This document shows positions 4,839-5,561 of a DNA stretch of 5,561 nt, one piece after another. The position numbers and the translations under genes were made by a program. The DNA is from JAZGDL01 sp036477795 (lineage in GTDB: Bacteria > Planctomycetota > Phycisphaerae > UBA1845), in assembly GCA_036477795.1 (NCBI GenBank), contig JAZGDL010000063.1, positions 1 to 5,561 on the forward strand. Reading direction: 5' to 3'. The notes beneath the pieces are model-generated. The model did not search any database, had not been told where the DNA came from, and was given only the letters and a program-made list of their open reading frames with translations. The number at the start of each line of letters is the position of its first letter. The first letter of the stretch is position 1.

Positions 4839-5561
4839 CGCACGCCGTTGCGTTCTGTGATCTGGTCAAGAAGCGCGCGGGCCGCCTCGATGAGCTGTTC
4901 CATCGACTCGGCCACGAACAGGATGTCCTGGTACACGTCGATCCGGAACGGCTGTGCCACCACCTCGGCCAGTCGGAAGCGTTTGCGCTGCACCCGGTCC
5001 GATAGGCAATGGACCGCCTCGCCGACGGACGAAAGAAGACCGGCCCCGAGAATCCGGGTCTTTCCGCTTTCGGCGATGAGTCCGAACTCGACGGTGAACC
5101 AGAACAGGCGGGTGATCTCCATTAGGTCCTGGTCGGTCTTGGTGACGGAATGGACCCCGCCCAGGGTGCGGAGCAGGTCGCCGTAGACCGGGTCGGCCTG
5201 CAGGGCCACGTGGCCGAAGACGTCGTGGAAAATGTCCGGCTCCTCGATGTAGTGGAGGCTCTGTTGCGGGCGCAGGCTGACGGTGGTCGGGAAGATCTTC
5301 TTTTGCAGGCTCTCGAAAAAGTATCGCGTGTCCAGGTATCCGGGCACGGCCCGCGCGGACCAGCCGGTGATCGGGGATATCTCCCGGTTGATGTCGTCCA
5401 ATCGGGGGACGTGCGTCATATCGAGATTGATCTTCTGGAGCCCGTCGTAGAACTGACCGCAGGCCTTGTCGCGTAGCGATTCCAACTGTCGCCGGCAGAG
5501 AGTCCGCCAGACCTGGTGATCCTCGTCGGTGTAGAGGTCGTAGTCCTGTTTCGTGTAGATC
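4823..5561 (-). CDS. phhA: Phenylalanine-4-hydroxylase, N-terminus cut by the right edge
   Basis: A pterin-dependent, non-heme iron monooxygenase that converts phenylalanine to tyrosine with tetrahydrobiopterin and O2. The visible 245 residues cover nearly the whole bacterial enzyme (usually about 260-300). The frame is open to the edge: IYTKQDYDLYTDEDHQVWRT precedes the TTG at 5485, so that TTG is not the start. The iron ligands are visible: two His in EEPDIFHDVFGHV (codons 5227-5225 and 5212-5210) and Glu in WFTVEFGL (codon 5089-5087). The spacings of 5 and 41 residues match characterised bacterial enzymes. The pterin/substrate segment LRPQQSLHYI and the later LGAGLLSSVGEAVHCL also match. 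No ACT regulatory domain is seen, as is usual in bacteria. The common GHVPLL reads GHVALQ here. The gene is probably the first of a two-gene operon with the phosphatase-TPR gene. Tryptophan or tyrosine hydroxylase specificity is possible but less likely. Confidence 0.95.
   Translation of the reverse strand, partial: IYTKQDYDLYTDEDHQVWRTLCRRQLESLRDKACGQFYDGLQKINLDMTHVPRLDDINREISPITGWSARAVPGYLDTRYFFESLQKKIFPTTVSLRPQQSLHYIEEPDIFHDVFGHVALQADPVYGDLLRTLGGVHSVTKTDQDLMEITRLFWFTVEFGLIAESGKTRILGAGLLSSVGEAVHCLSDRVQRKRFRLAEVVAQPFRIDVYQDILFVAESMEQLIEAARALLDQITERNGVRWSKR
4833..4836 (-). promoter_or_regulatory. GGAG ribosome binding site favouring a GTG start at 4826
   Basis: GGAG lies inside the first codons of the ATG-started reading and 6 bases ahead of an in-frame GTG (4826-4824). 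That GTG overlaps the TGA stop of the hydroxylase gene as GTGA. This is the classic arrangement for translational coupling, and it decides against the ATG at 4838 more than for it. Confidence 0.5.

Overview
This GC-rich window holds two kinds of DNA, and every supported gene reads on the minus strand (right to left). The right part (about 2298-5561) is chromosomal housekeeping DNA. The left part (1 to about 2297) looks like the end of an integrated, mobile-type accessory element. The likely host is a Planctomycetota bacterium or a relative. That is inference from the high GC, the cytoplasmic phosphatase-TPR fusion, and a trio of left-side proteins that I associate from memory with planctomycete genomic islands. 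No rRNA or other marker gene is present to prove it.

Right part, in transcription order. A phenylalanine-4-hydroxylase gene enters from the right edge with its N-terminus cut off. Its stop codon overlaps the start of a gene for an unusual protein: an alkaline-phosphatase-superfamily (phosphodiesterase-like) domain followed by about seven TPR repeats. The two genes are almost certainly translationally coupled. A 123-base gap with a strong GC hairpin follows. Then comes panD, aspartate 1-decarboxylase, which supplies beta-alanine for pantothenate and coenzyme A. Its Gly-Ser self-cleavage site and pyruvoyl active-site residues are intact.

Middle (1679-2297). About 620 bases hold no gene I can defend. 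Within them are a possible decayed coding remnant (about 1850-2035) and a compact regulatory leader for the next gene. The leader has a sigma70-like promoter, a perfect 16-bp palindrome, and a stem-loop that buries the ribosome binding site of the downstream gene.

Left part. A 311-residue protein of unknown function comes first. A 209-base spacer follows, carrying three helically phased 11-bp direct repeats and two inverted repeats. Next is an 85-residue excisionase-type helix-turn-helix protein. Its stop overlaps (ATGA) the start of a small winged-helix-like protein that runs off the left edge. The likely logic is an integrated-element control module in which the small HTH protein binds the phased repeats. 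No integrase, transposase, tRNA or CRISPR is visible in the window.
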